Assembly: GCF_000716715.1 (NCBI RefSeq)
Contig: NZ_JNYJ01000035.1
Location: 1-64,000, forward strand
Reading direction: 5' to 3'
From: Dactylosporangium aurantiacum
GTDB lineage: Bacteria > Actinomycetota > Actinomycetes > Mycobacteriales > Micromonosporaceae
DNA length: 64,000 nt
In this document: positions 28,213 to 38,005 of the stretch, one piece after another
Numbering within the stretch: the first letter of the stretch is position 1
How the letters are laid out: every line of letters begins with the position of its first letter
The notes under the pieces: generated by a model
What the model saw: the letters and a program-made list of their open reading frames with translations, nothing else
The model's database searches: none
Told to the model about the DNA's origin: nothing
Position numbers and translations under genes: made by a program

Positions 28213-29670
28213 ATGGGACAGGCGGAGATGGACGAGTCAGCGGGCGGCCAGTCGCACGATCCGGATTTCCCGGACCGGTTCATCGAGTTCATGCGCACCG
28301 GCTGGCGCGACACCACACTCGACGTCGCCCCGCGCCCCGAGGCGCCGGACCACGCCAAGCGCCGCGGCGAACTGTCCGCGGCCTTCCCCGGCGAGACGCT
28401 GATCATCCCGACAGGCGTCGACAAGGTCCGGTCCAACGACACGTACCACCCGTTCCGCCCGGGCACCGAGCACGTGTGGCTCACCGGCGAGCACGACCCC
28501 GAGGCCGTCCTCGTGCTGCGCCCCACCGACAGCGGGCACGACGCCACCCTGTACCTGCGCCCCCGCTCGCCCCGCGACACCGACGAGTTCTTCCGCGACC
28601 GCAACCACGGCGAGCTGTGGATCGGCCGGCGGCACACCCTGCAGGAGAAGGCCACCGAGCTGCAGCTGCAGACCGCGCACCTCGACGAGCTGCCGGCCGC
28701 GCTCGACGACGCGGCGCCCGGCCGCACCAGGGTCCTGCGCGGGTACGACCCACGCGTCGACGCCGGCGTCCGCTCCGCGTCCACGGCCCGCGACGAGGAG
28801 CTGGCCACCGTGCTGGGCGAGCTGCGCCTGGTGAAGGACGCGTGGGAGATCGAGCAGCTGCAGGACGCGATCGACGCGACCACCCGCGGCTTCGAGGACG
28901 TCGCCCGGATCCTGCCCGCCGACCGCCCCGTCAGCGAACGCCTCATCGACGGCGTGTTCAGCCTGCGCGCCCGGCACGACGGCAACACCGTCGGCTACGG
29001 CTCCATCGTCGGCAACGGCGCCCACGGCGCGATCCTGCACTGGACCCGCAACGACGGCCGCACCCGCCCCGGCGACCTGCTCCTCATGGACATGGGCGTG
29101 GAGAACCGCCACCTGTACACCGCCGACGTCACCCGCACCGTCCCCGTCTCCGGCACGTTCACCCCGCTGCAGCGCCAGATCTACGACCTGGTCTTCCACT
29201 CCCAGCAGGCCGGCATCGACGCCATCAGGGCCGGCACCCGCTTCGCCGACGTGCACCAGGCCTGCATGCGCGTCCTCGCTGAGGGCCTGTCCGACCTGGG
29301 CATCCTCCCGGTCAGCGTGGACGAGGCGATGGATCCCGCCTGCATCTTCTACCGCCGCTGGACGCTGCACGGCTTCGGCCACATGCTCGGCCTCGACGTC
29401 CACGACTGCGCGACCGCCCGCAAGGAGCGTTACCGCGAGGGCGTCCTGGAGGCCGGCTACGTCCTCACCGTCGAGCCGGGCCTGTACTTCCAGCCCGAGG
29501 ACGAGTTCGTCCCGGCCGAGCTGCACGGCATCGGCGTCCGCATCGAGGACGACGTCCTGGTCACCCCGACCGGCGCCGTCGTCATGTCCGAGGCGCTGCC
29601 GAGGTCGGCGACGGCGGTCGAGGAGTGGCTCGCCACCCAGCGCGCGGCCGGCCCGCGCCTGCCGGGCTGA
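28213..29670 (+). CDS. pepP: Xaa-Pro aminopeptidase (aminopeptidase P, M24B)
   Basis: A 485-aa metallo-aminopeptidase that removes an N-terminal residue preceding proline. The N-terminal creatinase-like domain (residues ~30-190) is followed by the pita-bread catalytic domain. Dinuclear metal ligands are visible: Asp in LLMDMGVENR, Asp in YTADVTRTV, His in HGFGHMLGLDVHD, Glu in TVEPGLYF and Glu in VRIEDDVLV. The frame is open back to 28132. I chose the ATG at 28213, although the GGAGGAG at about 28190 is rather far upstream, so the start is tentative. A dispersed intergenic element follows the stop. Confidence 0.93.
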   Translation: MGQAEMDESAGGQSHDPDFPDRFIEFMRTGWRDTTLDVAPRPEAPDHAKRRGELSAAFPGETLIIPTGVDKVRSNDTYHPFRPGTEHVWLTGEHDPEAVLVLRPTDSGHDATLYLRPRSPRDTDEFFRDRNHGELWIGRRHTLQEKATELQLQTAHLDELPAALDDAAPGRTRVLRGYDPRVDAGVRSASTARDEELATVLGELRLVKDAWEIEQLQDAIDATTRGFEDVARILPADRPVSERLIDGVFSLRARHDGNTVGYGSIVGNGAHGAILHWTRNDGRTRPGDLLLMDMGVENRHLYTADVTRTVPVSGTFTPLQRQIYDLVFHSQQAGIDAIRAGTRFADVHQACMRVLAEGLSDLGILPVSVDEAMDPACIFYRRWTLHGFGHMLGLDVHDCATARKERYREGVLEAGYVLTVEPGLYFQPEDEFVPAELHGIGVRIEDDVLVTPTGAVVMSEALPRSATAVEEWLATQRAAGPRLPG

Positions 29671-29700
29671 GCCAGCTGCCGCGCTGTGCTAGCTGCCGCG

Positions 29701-29865
29701 CCTCCGGCGCGGCGGCGGGGGTTCCCACCCGCGGCCCCCATGCTCCCTGCGGTCGCACTTTCCGACCTGCACCGACTGGGGAGATTGGGCGCTGCGCTTC
29801 CTGGCTTCGTCGTGGTTGGGCTTTCGTGGGGGGTTGGACGGGGCGGAGCCGTGGTGGTCGCCCTC
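29701..29865 (-). repeat. Dispersed intergenic element, copy A (plus partial tandem units)
   Basis: Reverse-complement copy of the element at 44422-44603. Shared landmarks are the core GAGCATGGGGGCCGCGGG..GGGAACCCCCG, the stretch GGAAGCGCAGCGCCC, and the end GAGGGCGACCACnACGG. Between 29866 and about 30000 the terminal part (ggctggac..ggcgg..gtggtggtcgc) is repeated about three more times with drift. It fills the space between the convergent pepP and cupin genes, with no ORF. Confidence 0.75.
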
Positions 29866-30033
29866 TCCTAGCGGGGCTGGACAGGGCGGAGCCGTGGTGG
29901 TCGCGATTTCCCGGCGGGCTGGACTTGGCGGAGTCGTTGTGGTCGCGCTTTCCCGGCGGGGCTGGACTTGGCGGGGCCGGGGTGGTTGCCCCGCCTGTCC
30001 TCGTCCCGGCGGTGGCGCCGGCCGGTCGTCGGG

Positions 30034-30519
30034 CTAGTCGTCGAGCCAGAAGGTGTCGTGGGTGAGCATGAACTCGTCGCGTTCCAGGGGGGTGAGGGTG
30101 GACAGGTTCGGCAGGCCCTCGAAGTACGCCTCGCGGGGCGCGCCCGGGGAGAAGTGCAGCAGCATGGAGGCGGGCTCGCCGGACTCGTTGGCGAAGGCGT
30201 GGATGCCGCCCTCCGGGACGTGGACGAAGTCGCCGGGGGCGGTGTCGATCCAGCGCTTGCCGTCGTAGATGCGCACCGAGCCGGACAGGATGTAGAACGA
30301 CTCGGAGATCGAGCGGTGGTAGTGCGGGGCGGGGCCGCTGCGCGCGGCGCTCATCTCCCACCGGTACAGGCCGAACAGCCCATGGGTCGACTCGCCGGTG
30401 GCGAGGTAGTGCACGGTGTTGCCGTTGGCGTAGGTGAGGTCCGGTGCGGTGGCCGCGGGGCGGTACGTCGCGGACACCTCGCCGGCTGGGCCGAGATAGT
30501 ACGGCGGTGGATAGGACAT
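30034..30519 (-). CDS. Cupin-domain protein
   Basis: A 161-aa single-domain cupin. Motif 1 is present (PHYHRSISESFYILSGSVRI: histidines plus Glu as metal ligands), and motif 2 is PGDFVHVPEGGIHAFAN. Both suggest a mononuclear metal site. Residues ~120-161 form a C-terminal helical extension (PREAYFEGLPN). Such proteins act as dioxygenases, isomerases or sugar/ligand sensors; the substrate is unknown. It is divergent from trmB (60 bp apart), with start ATG at 30519. Confidence 0.85.
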   Translation of the reverse strand: MSYPPPYYLGPAGEVSATYRPAATAPDLTYANGNTVHYLATGESTHGLFGLYRWEMSAARSGPAPHYHRSISESFYILSGSVRIYDGKRWIDTAPGDFVHVPEGGIHAFANESGEPASMLLHFSPGAPREAYFEGLPNLSTLTPLERDEFMLTHDTFWLDD

Positions 30520-30579
30520 ATGCCAACAATACGGCGCCGCGGTGGGCGTCCCGGCCGGGACGGGTAGGCTGTTGACCCC

Positions 30580-31227
30580 GTGACGACCATCGAGCGCATC
30601 CGCAAGCCCATCCGGACATATCATCCGCGCCGGGGGCGGCTCAGTGGCCGGCACTTCGACGCGCTGGAGCGGCTGGCGCCGCGGCACGGGTTCGAGCCGG
30701 GGGATCCGGTGGACGTGCTGGAGATCGGGTCCGGGATGGGGGAGGCGACCCTCGAGATGGCCGCCGCGGACCCCGGGCGGCGCTACCTCGCGGTCGAGAT
30801 CCACACCCCCGGGGTGGCGAACCTGCTGGCCAACATCGAGCGGCGCGGCCTGACGAACCTGCGCGTGGTCAGCGTGGACGCCCTCGACCTGTGCCGCGAG
30901 CACATCCCGGACGCGTCGCTGGCCGCGGTGCACGTGTTCTTCCCCGACCCGTGGCCGAAGGCGCGGCACCACAAGCGGCGGCTCATCCAACCGGCCAACG
31001 CCGCGCTGCTCAGCGCGAAGCTGCGGGCCGGCGGGCTGCTGCACTGCGCGACCGACGACCTCGGCTACGCCGAGTGGATGCTGCAGACGCTGACCGCGGA
31101 GCCGACGCTGCGCAACCGGTACGACGGCTACGCGCCGCGGCCGCAGTCGCGGCCGGTGACGAAGTTCGAGCAGCGGGCCCTGGCAGCCGGGCGCACGCCC
31201 GCCGACCTGATGTTCGTGAAGTCGTGA
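30580..31227 (+). CDS. trmB: tRNA (guanine-N7-)-methyltransferase TrmB
   Basis: A 215-aa SAM-dependent enzyme that forms m7G46 in the variable loop of tRNAs. The SAM-binding motif is VLEIGSGMGEATLEMA and the acidic motif YLAVEIHTPGV. The family signature VHVFFPDPWPKARHHKRRL carries the tRNA-binding and catalytic Asp, and the C-terminal motif is PVTKFEQRAL. GTG start at 30580. The stop overlaps the GTG of the helicase gene (GTGA at 31224-31227), so translation is coupled. Confidence 0.95.
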   Translation: MTTIERIRKPIRTYHPRRGRLSGRHFDALERLAPRHGFEPGDPVDVLEIGSGMGEATLEMAAADPGRRYLAVEIHTPGVANLLANIERRGLTNLRVVSVDALDLCREHIPDASLAAVHVFFPDPWPKARHHKRRLIQPANAALLSAKLRAGGLLHCATDDLGYAEWMLQTLTAEPTLRNRYDGYAPRPQSRPVTKFEQRALAAGRTPADLMFVKS

Positions 31228-33740
31228 CCGCGGGCCTGGCCGCCCGGGTCCCGCGGGGCGGGGACCCCGACGCCGTCTTCGACGCGTTCGCCGCCTGGGC
31301 CAAGGAACAGGGCCTGGAGCTGTACCCGCACCAGGAAGAGTCGCTGATGGAGATCGTCTCCGGGGCGAACCTGATCCTGAGCACCCCGACGGGCTCCGGC
31401 AAGAGCCTCGTCGCCGCCGGGGCGCACTTCGCCGCCCTGGCCACGGATCGCACGACGTTCTACACGGCGCCGATCAAGGCGCTGGTGTCGGAGAAGTTCT
31501 TCGCGCTCGTGGCGATGTTCGGCGCCGAGAACGTGGGCATGCTCACCGGCGACGCGTCCGTCAACGCCGACGCGCCCATCATCTGCTGCACGGCGGAGAT
31601 CCTCGCCAACATCGCGCTGCGCGACGGCGCCACGGCCGACGTGGGCGTCGTCGTCATGGACGAGTTCCACTTCTACGCCGAGCCCGACCGCGGCTGGGCG
31701 TGGCAGGTGCCGCTGATCGAGCTGCCGCAGGCGCAGTTCGTGCTGATGTCCGCGACGCTCGGCGACGTCACCCGGTTCGTCGACGACCTGACGGCGCGCA
31801 CGGGGCGGCCGACGGCCGTGGTGAAGAACGCCGAGCGGCCCGTGCCGCTGATGTTCCACTACTCGATGGACCCGCTGCACGAGACGATCGAGGAGCTGCT
31901 GAGCACGAAGCAGGCGCCGGTCTACATCGTGCACTTCACGCAGGCGGCGGCGCTGGAGCGGGCGCAGGCGCTGATGAGCATCAACGTGTCGACCCGCGCG
32001 GAGAAGGACATGATCGCCGAGGCGATCGGCCGGTTCCGGTTCACCGCCGGGTTCGGCAAGACCCTGTCCCGGCTCGTCCGGCACGGCATCGGCGTGCACC
32101 ACGCGGGCATGCTGCCCAAGTACCGCCGCCTCGTGGAGACCCTCGCCCAGGCCGGGCTGCTCAAGGTCATCTGCGGCACCGACACCCTCGGCGTCGGCAT
32201 CAACGTGCCGATCCGCACCGTGCTGTTCACCGCCCTGTCGAAGTACGACGGGCAGAAGACCCGCCTGCTGTACGCCCGGGAGTTCCACCAGATCGCCGGG
32301 CGGGCGGGCCGGGCCGGCTTCGACACCATCGGCACCGTCGTGGTGCAGGCGCCCGACCACGTCATCGACAACGAGCGGGCCCTCGCGAAGGCCGGCGACG
32401 ACCCGAAGAAGCGCCGCAAGGTCGTGCGCAAGAAGCCGCCGGAGGGTTCGATCGGCTGGGGGCGCCCGACCTTCGACCGGCTCGTCGACGCGGAGCCCGA
32501 GCCGTTGCGCTCCAGCTTCCAGGTCTCGCACGCGATGCTGCTCAACGTGATCAGCCGCCCCGGCGACGCGTTCGCCGCGATGCGGCACCTGCTGACGCAG
32601 AACCACGAGGACGTGCACTCGCAGCGCCGGCTGATCCGCCGCGCCATCGCCATCTACCGGGCGCTGCTGGCCGGCGGGGTCGTCGAGCAGCTGCCGGAGC
32701 CCGACGAGGAGGGCCGGCGGGTCCGGCTCACCGTCGACCTGCAGATGGACTTCGCGCTCAACCAGCCGCTGTCGCCGTTCGCGCTCGCCGCGATCGAGCT
32801 GCTCGACCGGGACGCGCCCGCGTACGCCCTGGACGTGCTGTCGGTCATCGAGTCGACCCTGGACGACCCGCGGCAGATCCTGTCGGCGCAGCAGTTCAAG
32901 GCCCGCGGTGAGGCCGTCGCCGCGATGAAGGCCGAGGGCATCGAGTACGAGCAGCGCCTGGAGCTGCTGGACAGCGTCACCCACCCGAAGCCGCTCGCCG
33001 AGCTGCTCGACAACGCGTACCACCTCTACAAGCAAGGCCACCCGTGGGTCGCCGACTACCAGGTGAGCCCGAAGTCCGTGGTCCGCGACATGTACGAGCG
33101 GGCGATGACGTTCGTCGAGTACGTCGGCTTCTACAGCCTGTCCCGCTCCGAAGGGCTCGTGCTGCGCTACCTGGCCGACGCGTTCAAGGCGCTGCGCCAG
33201 ACGGTGCCGGAGGACGCCCGGACCGAGGAGCTCACCGACATCATCGAGTGGCTCGGCGAGCTGGTCCGGCAGGTCGACTCGAGCCTCATCGACGAGTGGG
33301 AGCGGCTGCGCAACCCCGGCGAGGAGGGCGAGGCGGCGGTGCTCGACGACCGGCCGCCGGCCGTCACCCGCAACCTGCGCGCCTTCCGGGTACTGGTCCG
33401 CAACGCCCTGTTCCGCCGGGTGGAGCTGGCCGCGCTGCGCCGCTTCGACGAGCTCGGCGAGCTGGACGGCGAGCACGGGTTCACCGCCGACGACTGGCAG
33501 GACGCGATCGAGGACTACTTCGACGAGTACGACTCGCTCGGCGTCGGCCCCGACGCCAGAGGTCCGGCCCTGCTCGTCATCGAGCAGAAGCCGGACCGGT
33601 GGTTCGTGCGCCAGATCTTCGACGACCCCGCGGGCGACCGTGACTGGGGCATCACCGCCGAGGTCGACCTGGCCGAGTCGGACGCGACGGGCTTCGCCGC
33701 GATCCGCGTGACCGCCGTCGGCCCCATGTCGGACGGTTAG
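31224..33740 (+). CDS. Ski2-like DEAD/DEAH-box RNA helicase
   Basis: An 838-aa superfamily 2 helicase. Motif I is STPTGSGKS (about residues 53-61), motif II VMDEFHFY, motif III LMSATLG, motifs IV-VI VYIVHFTQ, GTDTLGVGINVP and HQIAGRAGRAGFD. The C-terminal ~400 residues contain a winged-helix/helical region and DUF3516-type sequence (WVADYQVSPKSVVRDMYERA). Related actinobacterial proteins are predicted RNA helicases. Start GTG 31224 overlaps the trmB stop, hinting at a shared RNA-related job. Its stop overlaps the stop of the convergent hydrolase gene by 4 bp. Confidence 0.93.
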   Translation: MTAGLAARVPRGGDPDAVFDAFAAWAKEQGLELYPHQEESLMEIVSGANLILSTPTGSGKSLVAAGAHFAALATDRTTFYTAPIKALVSEKFFALVAMFGAENVGMLTGDASVNADAPIICCTAEILANIALRDGATADVGVVVMDEFHFYAEPDRGWAWQVPLIELPQAQFVLMSATLGDVTRFVDDLTARTGRPTAVVKNAERPVPLMFHYSMDPLHETIEELLSTKQAPVYIVHFTQAAALERAQALMSINVSTRAEKDMIAEAIGRFRFTAGFGKTLSRLVRHGIGVHHAGMLPKYRRLVETLAQAGLLKVICGTDTLGVGINVPIRTVLFTALSKYDGQKTRLLYAREFHQIAGRAGRAGFDTIGTVVVQAPDHVIDNERALAKAGDDPKKRRKVVRKKPPEGSIGWGRPTFDRLVDAEPEPLRSSFQVSHAMLLNVISRPGDAFAAMRHLLTQNHEDVHSQRRLIRRAIAIYRALLAGGVVEQLPEPDEEGRRVRLTVDLQMDFALNQPLSPFALAAIELLDRDAPAYALDVLSVIESTLDDPRQILSAQQFKARGEAVAAMKAEGIEYEQRLELLDSVTHPKPLAELLDNAYHLYKQGHPWVADYQVSPKSVVRDMYERAMTFVEYVGFYSLSRSEGLVLRYLADAFKALRQTVPEDARTEELTDIIEWLGELVRQVDSSLIDEWERLRNPGEEGEAAVLDDRPPAVTRNLRAFRVLVRNALFRRVELAALRRFDELGELDGEHGFTADDWQDAIEDYFDEYDSLGVGPDARGPALLVIEQKPDRWFVRQIFDDPAGDRDWGITAEVDLAESDATGFAAIRVTAVGPMSDG

Positions 33741-34789
33741 GCGGCGGCGGGCACGGTGCGCAGCGCCGCCAGGAACTCGGCGGGATGGGTGAACGCGGCG
33801 AAGTGTGACGCGCCCTCGATGAGGACCAGGGACTTCGCCGGGGCGTCGACCTCGGCGAAGTACTCCACCGCGGGGCCGGTCAGGGTGACGACGTCCTGCG
33901 CGCCCTGGAACAGGTGGAACGGGATCTCCAGCCGGGTGCCGCCCTCGCGGGCGTCGAAGCGCATGAACTCGGCGAACATCGCGTCCCGCACCGCCGCGAA
34001 GCCCTTCAGCCAGGCGACCACGTCCCGCAGCGAGTAGTCCGGCTTCGTCAGCAGCAGCGAGAACAGGGTCTTCAGGCCGCCGTTCGGGTTGGCCGGGTCG
34101 GTGCCCATCGACCACTGCATGCGCCGGCCCCACGCCTTCACGTCCCAGGTGCGCGGGTCCGGGTCCAGGGCCTGCAGGGCCGCGACGCCGCGGGTGTTGC
34201 CGGCGGCGCGCAGGCGGGCCAGGGTGTCCGCCCGGCCCTGCCGCTCGTTGGCGACCATGTCGACGTAGAAGTCGGTGCCGACGTACGCGCTGAACAGGTC
34301 GGGGCGCCGGCGCGCCATCGGCAGGCCGACGATGGTGCCCATCGAGCCCGCCATCAGGATCACCCGGTCCTTGCCGAGGTGTGCGCGGACGTGCTCGGCG
34401 ACCTCGATGCCGTCGGCGACCATCCGCTCGAACGTGAGGTCCCGCGGCGCCGGCATGCCGTTGCGGCGCAGGGTGCGGCCGCAGCCGCGGCGGTCCCAGT
34501 GCACGACGGTGAAGTGCCGCTCCCACTCGCGCTGCACGGCGGTGAACACCGAGTACGGCGAGCCCGGGCCGCCGTGCACGACCAGCAGCACCGGGTTGGC
34601 CCGGTCCTCGCCCCGGATCTGCAGCCACTGCTCGACGCCGCCGATGCGCACGTAGCGGCCCTCGACGATGCCGTTGGGGGAGGTGATGCGGGCCCGCGCG
34701 GCGGCGCGGCGCTTGAGGACGGTCCGGACGGTCAGCGGGGCGGCGAGGACGGCGAGGGCGGCGGCGAGAACGATCAGCGCGGTGGTCAT
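33737..34789 (-). CDS. Membrane-anchored alpha/beta hydrolase (prolyl-iminopeptidase-like)
   Basis: A 350-aa protein with one N-terminal hydrophobic helix (residues ~3-25), then an alpha/beta-hydrolase fold. The oxyanion motif is HGGPGSPYS, the nucleophile Ser is in MAGSMGT, an acid candidate is in FQGAQDVVT, and the catalytic His is in EGASHFAAF. The HGGPG motif is typical of proline iminopeptidases and related peptidase S33 enzymes. The active domain may face either side of the membrane. It is divergent from a TetR gene 67 bp away, which probably controls it. Confidence 0.87.
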   Translation of the reverse strand: MTTALIVLAAALAVLAAPLTVRTVLKRRAAARARITSPNGIVEGRYVRIGGVEQWLQIRGEDRANPVLLVVHGGPGSPYSVFTAVQREWERHFTVVHWDRRGCGRTLRRNGMPAPRDLTFERMVADGIEVAEHVRAHLGKDRVILMAGSMGTIVGLPMARRRPDLFSAYVGTDFYVDMVANERQGRADTLARLRAAGNTRGVAALQALDPDPRTWDVKAWGRRMQWSMGTDPANPNGGLKTLFSLLLTKPDYSLRDVVAWLKGFAAVRDAMFAEFMRFDAREGGTRLEIPFHLFQGAQDVVTLTGPAVEYFAEVDAPAKSLVLIEGASHFAAFTHPAEFLAALRTVPAAA

Positions 34790-34856
34790 GCCGAGAACTG
34801 TACAACCGTGTTAGACAGATGTGCAAGACGTTTGTGTCAGACGGTACGATCACCGC

Positions 34857-35432
34857 ATGGGCAACAAGGAGAAGCTGCTGGACGGCGCGCTGCAGTGCCT
34901 GCTGGACAAGGGCTACGCGCGCACCACCGCGCGGGACGTGGCCTCGACCGCCGGGGTCAGCCTGGCTGCGATCGGCTACCACTTCGGCACCACCGACGCG
35001 CTGCTCAACGCCGCGCTCGACCGGGCACTGGAGGCGTGGGGGGCCGCGCTGGAGGCGGCGCTGCGCGACGAGGGCGACGCGGCGCTCGACCCGGCCGCCC
35101 GGTTCACGGCGATCTGGACGCGGATCATCGCCTCCGTCGAGGCGCAGCCGGCCCTGTGGAAGCTGCAGTTCGAGGTGGTCGCCCAGCTCGCCGTGCTGCC
35201 CGAGCTGCACGAGCGGTGGCAGCACTCGCTCGCGCAGGCGCAGGAGGGCCTGGCCGCGCTCTTCGGCGGCAGCCCCGGCACCGGCGCCCTCTACCAGGCG
35301 CTGCTCACCGGGGTGGTCGTGCAGCACCTCGTCGCGCCCGGCCGCGGCGTGGGCGGCGCCGAGCTGGCGGCAGCGTTGCTGGAGGTCGCGGGGCGGCTGC
35401 GTACCGGCGAAGATGCGGCGCAACACGTGTAA
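34857..35432 (+). CDS. TetR-family transcriptional regulator
   Basis: A 191-aa repressor. The N-terminal helix-turn-helix is LDGALQCLLDKGYARTTARDVASTAGVSLAAIGYHFG, seen in outline as ARTTARDVA and GVSLAAIGYHFG. The C-terminal ligand domain is TetR_C-like. ATG at 34857, chosen over a longer frame that begins within the promoter. The 67-bp gap to the divergent hydrolase contains imperfect inverted TTAGACA/TGTCAGA segments at about 34811-34841 that could be an operator. It probably regulates the hydrolase and itself. The katE gene begins 28 bp downstream, so read-through is possible. Confidence 0.9.
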   Translation: MGNKEKLLDGALQCLLDKGYARTTARDVASTAGVSLAAIGYHFGTTDALLNAALDRALEAWGAALEAALRDEGDAALDPAARFTAIWTRIIASVEAQPALWKLQFEVVAQLAVLPELHERWQHSLAQAQEGLAALFGGSPGTGALYQALLTGVVVQHLVAPGRGVGGAELAAALLEVAGRLRTGEDAAQHV

Positions 35433-35460
35433 AAGCCGCGAACCGCGGTAGCCCGGGGGT

Positions 35461-37464
35461 ATGACCGCCACATCGGACCAGCGGGCGTTCACCGAGGCGC
35501 TGACGACCGACCAGGGCATCCGCGTCGACGACACCGACAACTCGCTGCGCGCCGGGGCCCGCGGCCCCAGCCTCCTGGAGGACTTCCACCTCCGGGAGAA
35601 GCTCATGCGCTTCGACCACGAACGCATCCCGGAGCGGGTCGTGTACGCGCGCGGCGCCGGCGCGCACGGCGTGTTCAAGGTCCACGAGCCGCTGGACGAG
35701 TACACGACCGCGGACTTCCTCACCGACCCGGACGCCGAGACACCCGTGTTCGTGCGGTTCTCCACCGCGCAGGGCTCGCGCGGCTCCTGCGACACGCCCC
35801 GCGACGTGCGCGGCTTCGCCACGAAGTTCTACACCCGGCAGGGCAACTTCGACCTGGTCGGCAACAACATGCCGGTCTTCTTCATCCAGGACGGCATCAA
35901 GTTCCCCGACCTGGTGCACGCCCTCAAGCCCGAGCCGCACCACGAGATGCCGCAGGCCACGACCGCGCACGACACGTTCTGGGACTTCGTCACGCTGCAA
36001 CCGGAGACCATGCACCACGTCATGTGGCTGATGTCCGACCGGGCCCTGCCGCGCTCGTACCGGATGATGCAGGGCTTCGGCGTGCACACCTTCCGCCTGG
36101 TCAACGGCCACGGCCGCGGCACCTTCGTGAAGTTCCACTGGACGCCGGCGCTCGGCACCCACTCCCTGTGCTTCGACGAGGCGCAGCGCATCGCCGGCCA
36201 GGACCCCGACTTCCACCGCCGCGACCTGTGGGAGGCGATCGAGGCCGGCGCGCACCCCTCGTGGGAGCTCGGCGTGCAGCTGATCCCCGAGGAGCAGGCG
36301 TTCGCGTTCGACGACCTGGACCTGCTCGACGCCACCAAGCTGGTCCCGGAGGAGATCGTGCCGGTCACCCCGGTCGGGCGGCTCACGCTGAACCGCAACC
36401 CGGACAACTACTTCGCCGAGACCGAGCAGGTCGCCTTCAACGTGGGCAACGTCGTGCCGGGCATCGACGTCACCGACGACCCGCTGCTGCAGGCGCGGCT
36501 GTTCTCGTACCCCGACACGCAGCTCAACCGCCTCGGCGGGCCGAACTACCCGCAGCTGCCCGTGAACCGGCCGCACGTGCCGGTCCGCAACCACCAGCAG
36601 GACGGCCGGCATCAGCAGCGGGTCCCCACCGGCCGGGCCAACTACCTGCCCAACTCGCTCGGCGGCAGCCCGGCCGTCGCCGGCCCGGCGCACTACCCGG
36701 AGCTGGTGGACGGGCCGAAGGAACGCAAGCGCAGCGAGACCTTCGCCGACCACTACGGCCAGGCAACGCTGTTCTGGAACAGCATGTCGGCGTGGGAGCG
36801 GGCGCACGTCATCGACGCCTTCCGCTTCGAGCTGGGCAAGGTCGCCACGATGGCGGTCCGGGTACGGATGATCGAGCACCTCAACCGCGTCGACCACGAC
36901 CTCGCGGTGGCGGTTGCCGCCGGGATCGGCGTCGAGGAGCCGGTGCCGTCCGTGGCCAACCACGGCCGTGCCTCGGCCGCGCTCAGCCAGGCCGGCACCG
37001 CGCGCAGCCCCGTCACCACCCGCAAGGTCGCGGTCCTGCTGGGCGACGGCGTGACCGCCCGCCCCGTCGCCGCGCTCTTCGACGACCTCACCGCGCGGGG
37101 CGTCACCGTCGAGCTGCTCGGCCCGGTCGACGGCACGGTCGCCGCCGACGACGGGCTGCCCATGGAGGTCACCCGGGCGATCGGCACGGTCGCGTCGGTG
37201 CTGTACGACGCGGTCGTCGTCCCCGACGGGGCGCTCTCCCTCGCCGCCGACGGCCGGGCCGTGCGCTTCGTGGCGGAGGCGTACAAGCACGGCAAGGCGG
37301 TCGCGGCGGCCGGCTCCGGCATCGACGTGCTGCACCGGGCGTACGTGCCGGTGGACGTGCCGGACCCCGCGCTGATCCTCGACGCGAACCCGATCCCGGG
37401 GCTGCTCGCCGCGCTGGCCGCGCACCGCAACTTCGACCGGGACGTGTCGGCGATCCCCGCCTAG
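35461..37464 (+). CDS. katE: Large-subunit catalase HPII (KatE)
   Basis: A 667-aa clade-2 monofunctional catalase that dismutates hydrogen peroxide. The catalytic His is in [11 protein letters not shown] (about residue 66), the catalytic Asn in [11 protein letters not shown], and the proximal haem ligand Tyr in [14 protein letters not shown]. The C-terminal ~150 residues ([19 protein letters not shown] onward) are the flavodoxin/DJ-1-like domain specific to large catalases. A GGGGGT segment just before the ATG could serve as ribosome binding site. A perfect 12-bp hairpin follows the stop. No redox regulator adjoins it; the TetR gene is immediately upstream on the same strand. Confidence 0.97.
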   Translation: MTATSDQRAFTEALTTDQGIRVDDTDNSLRAGARGPSLLEDFHLREKLMRFDHERIPERVVYARGAGAHGVFKVHEPLDEYTTADFLTDPDAETPVFVRFSTAQGSRGSCDTPRDVRGFATKFYTRQGNFDLVGNNMPVFFIQDGIKFPDLVHALKPEPHHEMPQATTAHDTFWDFVTLQPETMHHVMWLMSDRALPRSYRMMQGFGVHTFRLVNGHGRGTFVKFHWTPALGTHSLCFDEAQRIAGQDPDFHRRDLWEAIEAGAHPSWELGVQLIPEEQAFAFDDLDLLDATKLVPEEIVPVTPVGRLTLNRNPDNYFAETEQVAFNVGNVVPGIDVTDDPLLQARLFSYPDTQLNRLGGPNYPQLPVNRPHVPVRNHQQDGRHQQRVPTGRANYLPNSLGGSPAVAGPAHYPELVDGPKERKRSETFADHYGQATLFWNSMSAWERAHVIDAFRFELGKVATMAVRVRMIEHLNRVDHDLAVAVAAGIGVEEPVPSVANHGRASAALSQAGTARSPVTTRKVAVLLGDGVTARPVAALFDDLTARGVTVELLGPVDGTVAADDGLPMEVTRAIGTVASVLYDAVVVPDGALSLAADGRAVRFVAEAYKHGKAVAAAGSGIDVLHRAYVPVDVPDPALILDANPIPGLLAALAAHRNFDRDVSAIPA

Positions 37465-37472
37465 CGGCGGGT

Positions 37473-37500
37473 GTGCTGCGGGCCCTGCGGCCCGCAGCAC
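37473..37500. terminator. Perfect 12-bp hairpin terminator after katE
   Basis: GTGCTGCGGGCC pairs perfectly across a CTGC loop, starting 8 bp after the katE stop. It lies between katE and the convergent thioesterase gene. Confidence 0.85.
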
Positions 37501-37543
37501 GCACGTCGGTGCGCTGCGGGCGGCCTGGGCCTGCCGCGCGCGC

Positions 37544-37951
37544 TCAGGGGCGGTCCTCCTGGGCCTTCTCGAGGAAGCGGTGGCGGTCGACCATCATCCG
37601 CTCGACCCGGCCCTCCGCGACGACCTGGCGGCCGTCCCGGGCGACGATCTCGAACACCAGCTTCCGGCCGTCGGCCTTCGCCAGCCGCGCCTCGACGATG
37701 ACCCGGGCACCGATCGGGCTCGCCGCCCTGTGCTCCAGCTCGACCCGCGTGCCGACCGTCGTCAGCCCCGGCGGCAGGCGCCGGACCAGGGCGCCGACGG
37801 TCGCCGCCTCGGCCAGCGCCAGCAGCTTCGGCGTGCCGAGCACCGGCACGTCACCGGAGCCCAGCGACTGCGCGGTGTCGGCGTCGGTGACGGTGAGCTC
37901 GACCCGGGCGAGCGCGCCCACCCAGGGTGCCGCGTCCACAGAGATGCCCAT
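37544..37951 (-). CDS. FlK-like hot-dog thioesterase
   Basis: A 135-aa single hot-dog domain close to fluoroacetyl-CoA thioesterase FlK. The FlK catalytic residues appear conserved: Thr40 (LGTPKLLALAEAAT), Glu48 and His73 (LEHRAASP), matching Thr42/Glu50/His76 of FlK. Most such genomic homologues are general acyl-CoA thioesterases. ATG at 37951. It is divergent from the sirtuin gene 54 bp away, so the two may share regulation linking acyl-CoA level and deacylation (inference). Confidence 0.88.
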   Translation of the reverse strand: MGISVDAAPWVGALARVELTVTDADTAQSLGSGDVPVLGTPKLLALAEAATVGALVRRLPPGLTTVGTRVELEHRAASPIGARVIVEARLAKADGRKLVFEIVARDGRQVVAEGRVERMMVDRHRFLEKAQEDRP

Positions 37952-38005
37952 ACCCACCACCCTAATGAGTTTCGGGGCGAAAACGCCGCCGCTACAGTCG
38001 GGCGG

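Noticed and set aside
29701..30010. Possible insertion sequence or toxin-antitoxin remnant
   Set aside because: No transposase frame, no terminal inverted repeats and no target duplication were seen. It fits the dispersed intergenic element better.
31128..35822. 1564-codon minus-strand frame
   Set aside because: It runs antisense through trmB, the helicase and the TetR gene. The translation is low complexity with no family marks, a GC artefact.
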